Origin: Planctomycetaceae bacterium
Lineage (GTDB): Bacteria > Planctomycetota > Planctomycetia > Pirellulales > Thermoguttaceae
Direction of reading: 5' to 3'
Assembly: GCA_009776995.1 (NCBI GenBank)
Contig: WRMR01000365.1
Coordinates: 1 to 5,287, forward strand
Length of the DNA stretch: 5,287 bases
Every line of letters starts with the position of its first letter. Within the stretch, counting starts at the first letter, position 1. Below the pieces are notes generated by a model. It was not told where the DNA came from and made no database searches. It saw only the letters and a list, made by a program, of their open reading frames with translations. The position numbers were made by a program, and so were the translations under genes. Shown one piece after another: positions 5,182 through 5,287 of this stretch.

Positions 5182-5287
5182 TACGAGTGAATCACGTTTG
5201 GAACAAAAGATGAAATTGTACAAAAACGGAGAAGCCGGAATCTGACGTGCAGTCGTGATGTTTTTCGCCGGAAGCCTACTTGAGCGT

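Overview
The window suggests a bacterium of the Planctomycetota or the related Lentisphaerota/Kiritimatiellota. This is inferred from three gene types that are common there: a Tat-exported Gfo/Idh/MocA oxidoreductase, a XylR-like regulator (sugar-binding domain plus AraC DNA-binding domain), and a prepilin-type gene with a glycine-rich leader. No rRNA or other phylogenetic marker is present, so the assignment is tentative. I see no tRNA, rRNA, CRISPR array, transposase or phage gene.

Layout from left to right. (1) Positions 1-118, minus strand: the first 39 codons of a type IV prepilin-like gene, cut by the left edge, with a 12-base C run inside the coding part. (2) 119-641: a long non-coding stretch holding a 26-bp imperfect dyad and copy 1 of a promoter/operator block. 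(3) 642-2240, minus strand: a secreted protein resembling GH99/GH71-type glycoside hydrolases. (4) 2241-2483: a divergent regulatory region holding copy 2 of the block. (5) 2484-3647, plus strand: a XylR-like AraC-family regulator. (6) 3648-3756: a short convergent gap with nested inverted repeats, including a likely terminator for the leftward gene. (7) 3757-5091, minus strand: a Tat-dependent Gfo/Idh/MocA oxidoreductase. (8) 5092-5287: its upstream region with a plausible sigma70-type promoter.

The most interesting signal is non-coding. A 66-bp sequence at 501-566 recurs at 2396-2461 with 3 mismatches. Read leftward, both copies contain a consensus -35 (TTGACA), a 17-bp spacer and TAAACT as -10. 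Immediately upstream lie two AAAAAGACA half-sites 21 bp apart, the inner one overlapping the -35. That is the classical geometry of an AraC/XylR-type activator site. One copy faces the hydrolase gene and the other faces the prepilin gene. The working model, which is inference, is that the regulator senses a sugar and switches on both the secreted hydrolase and the pilin-like surface protein. The oxidoreductase has its own promoter and terminator and may act on released sugars, but nothing in the sequence ties it to the same regulon.
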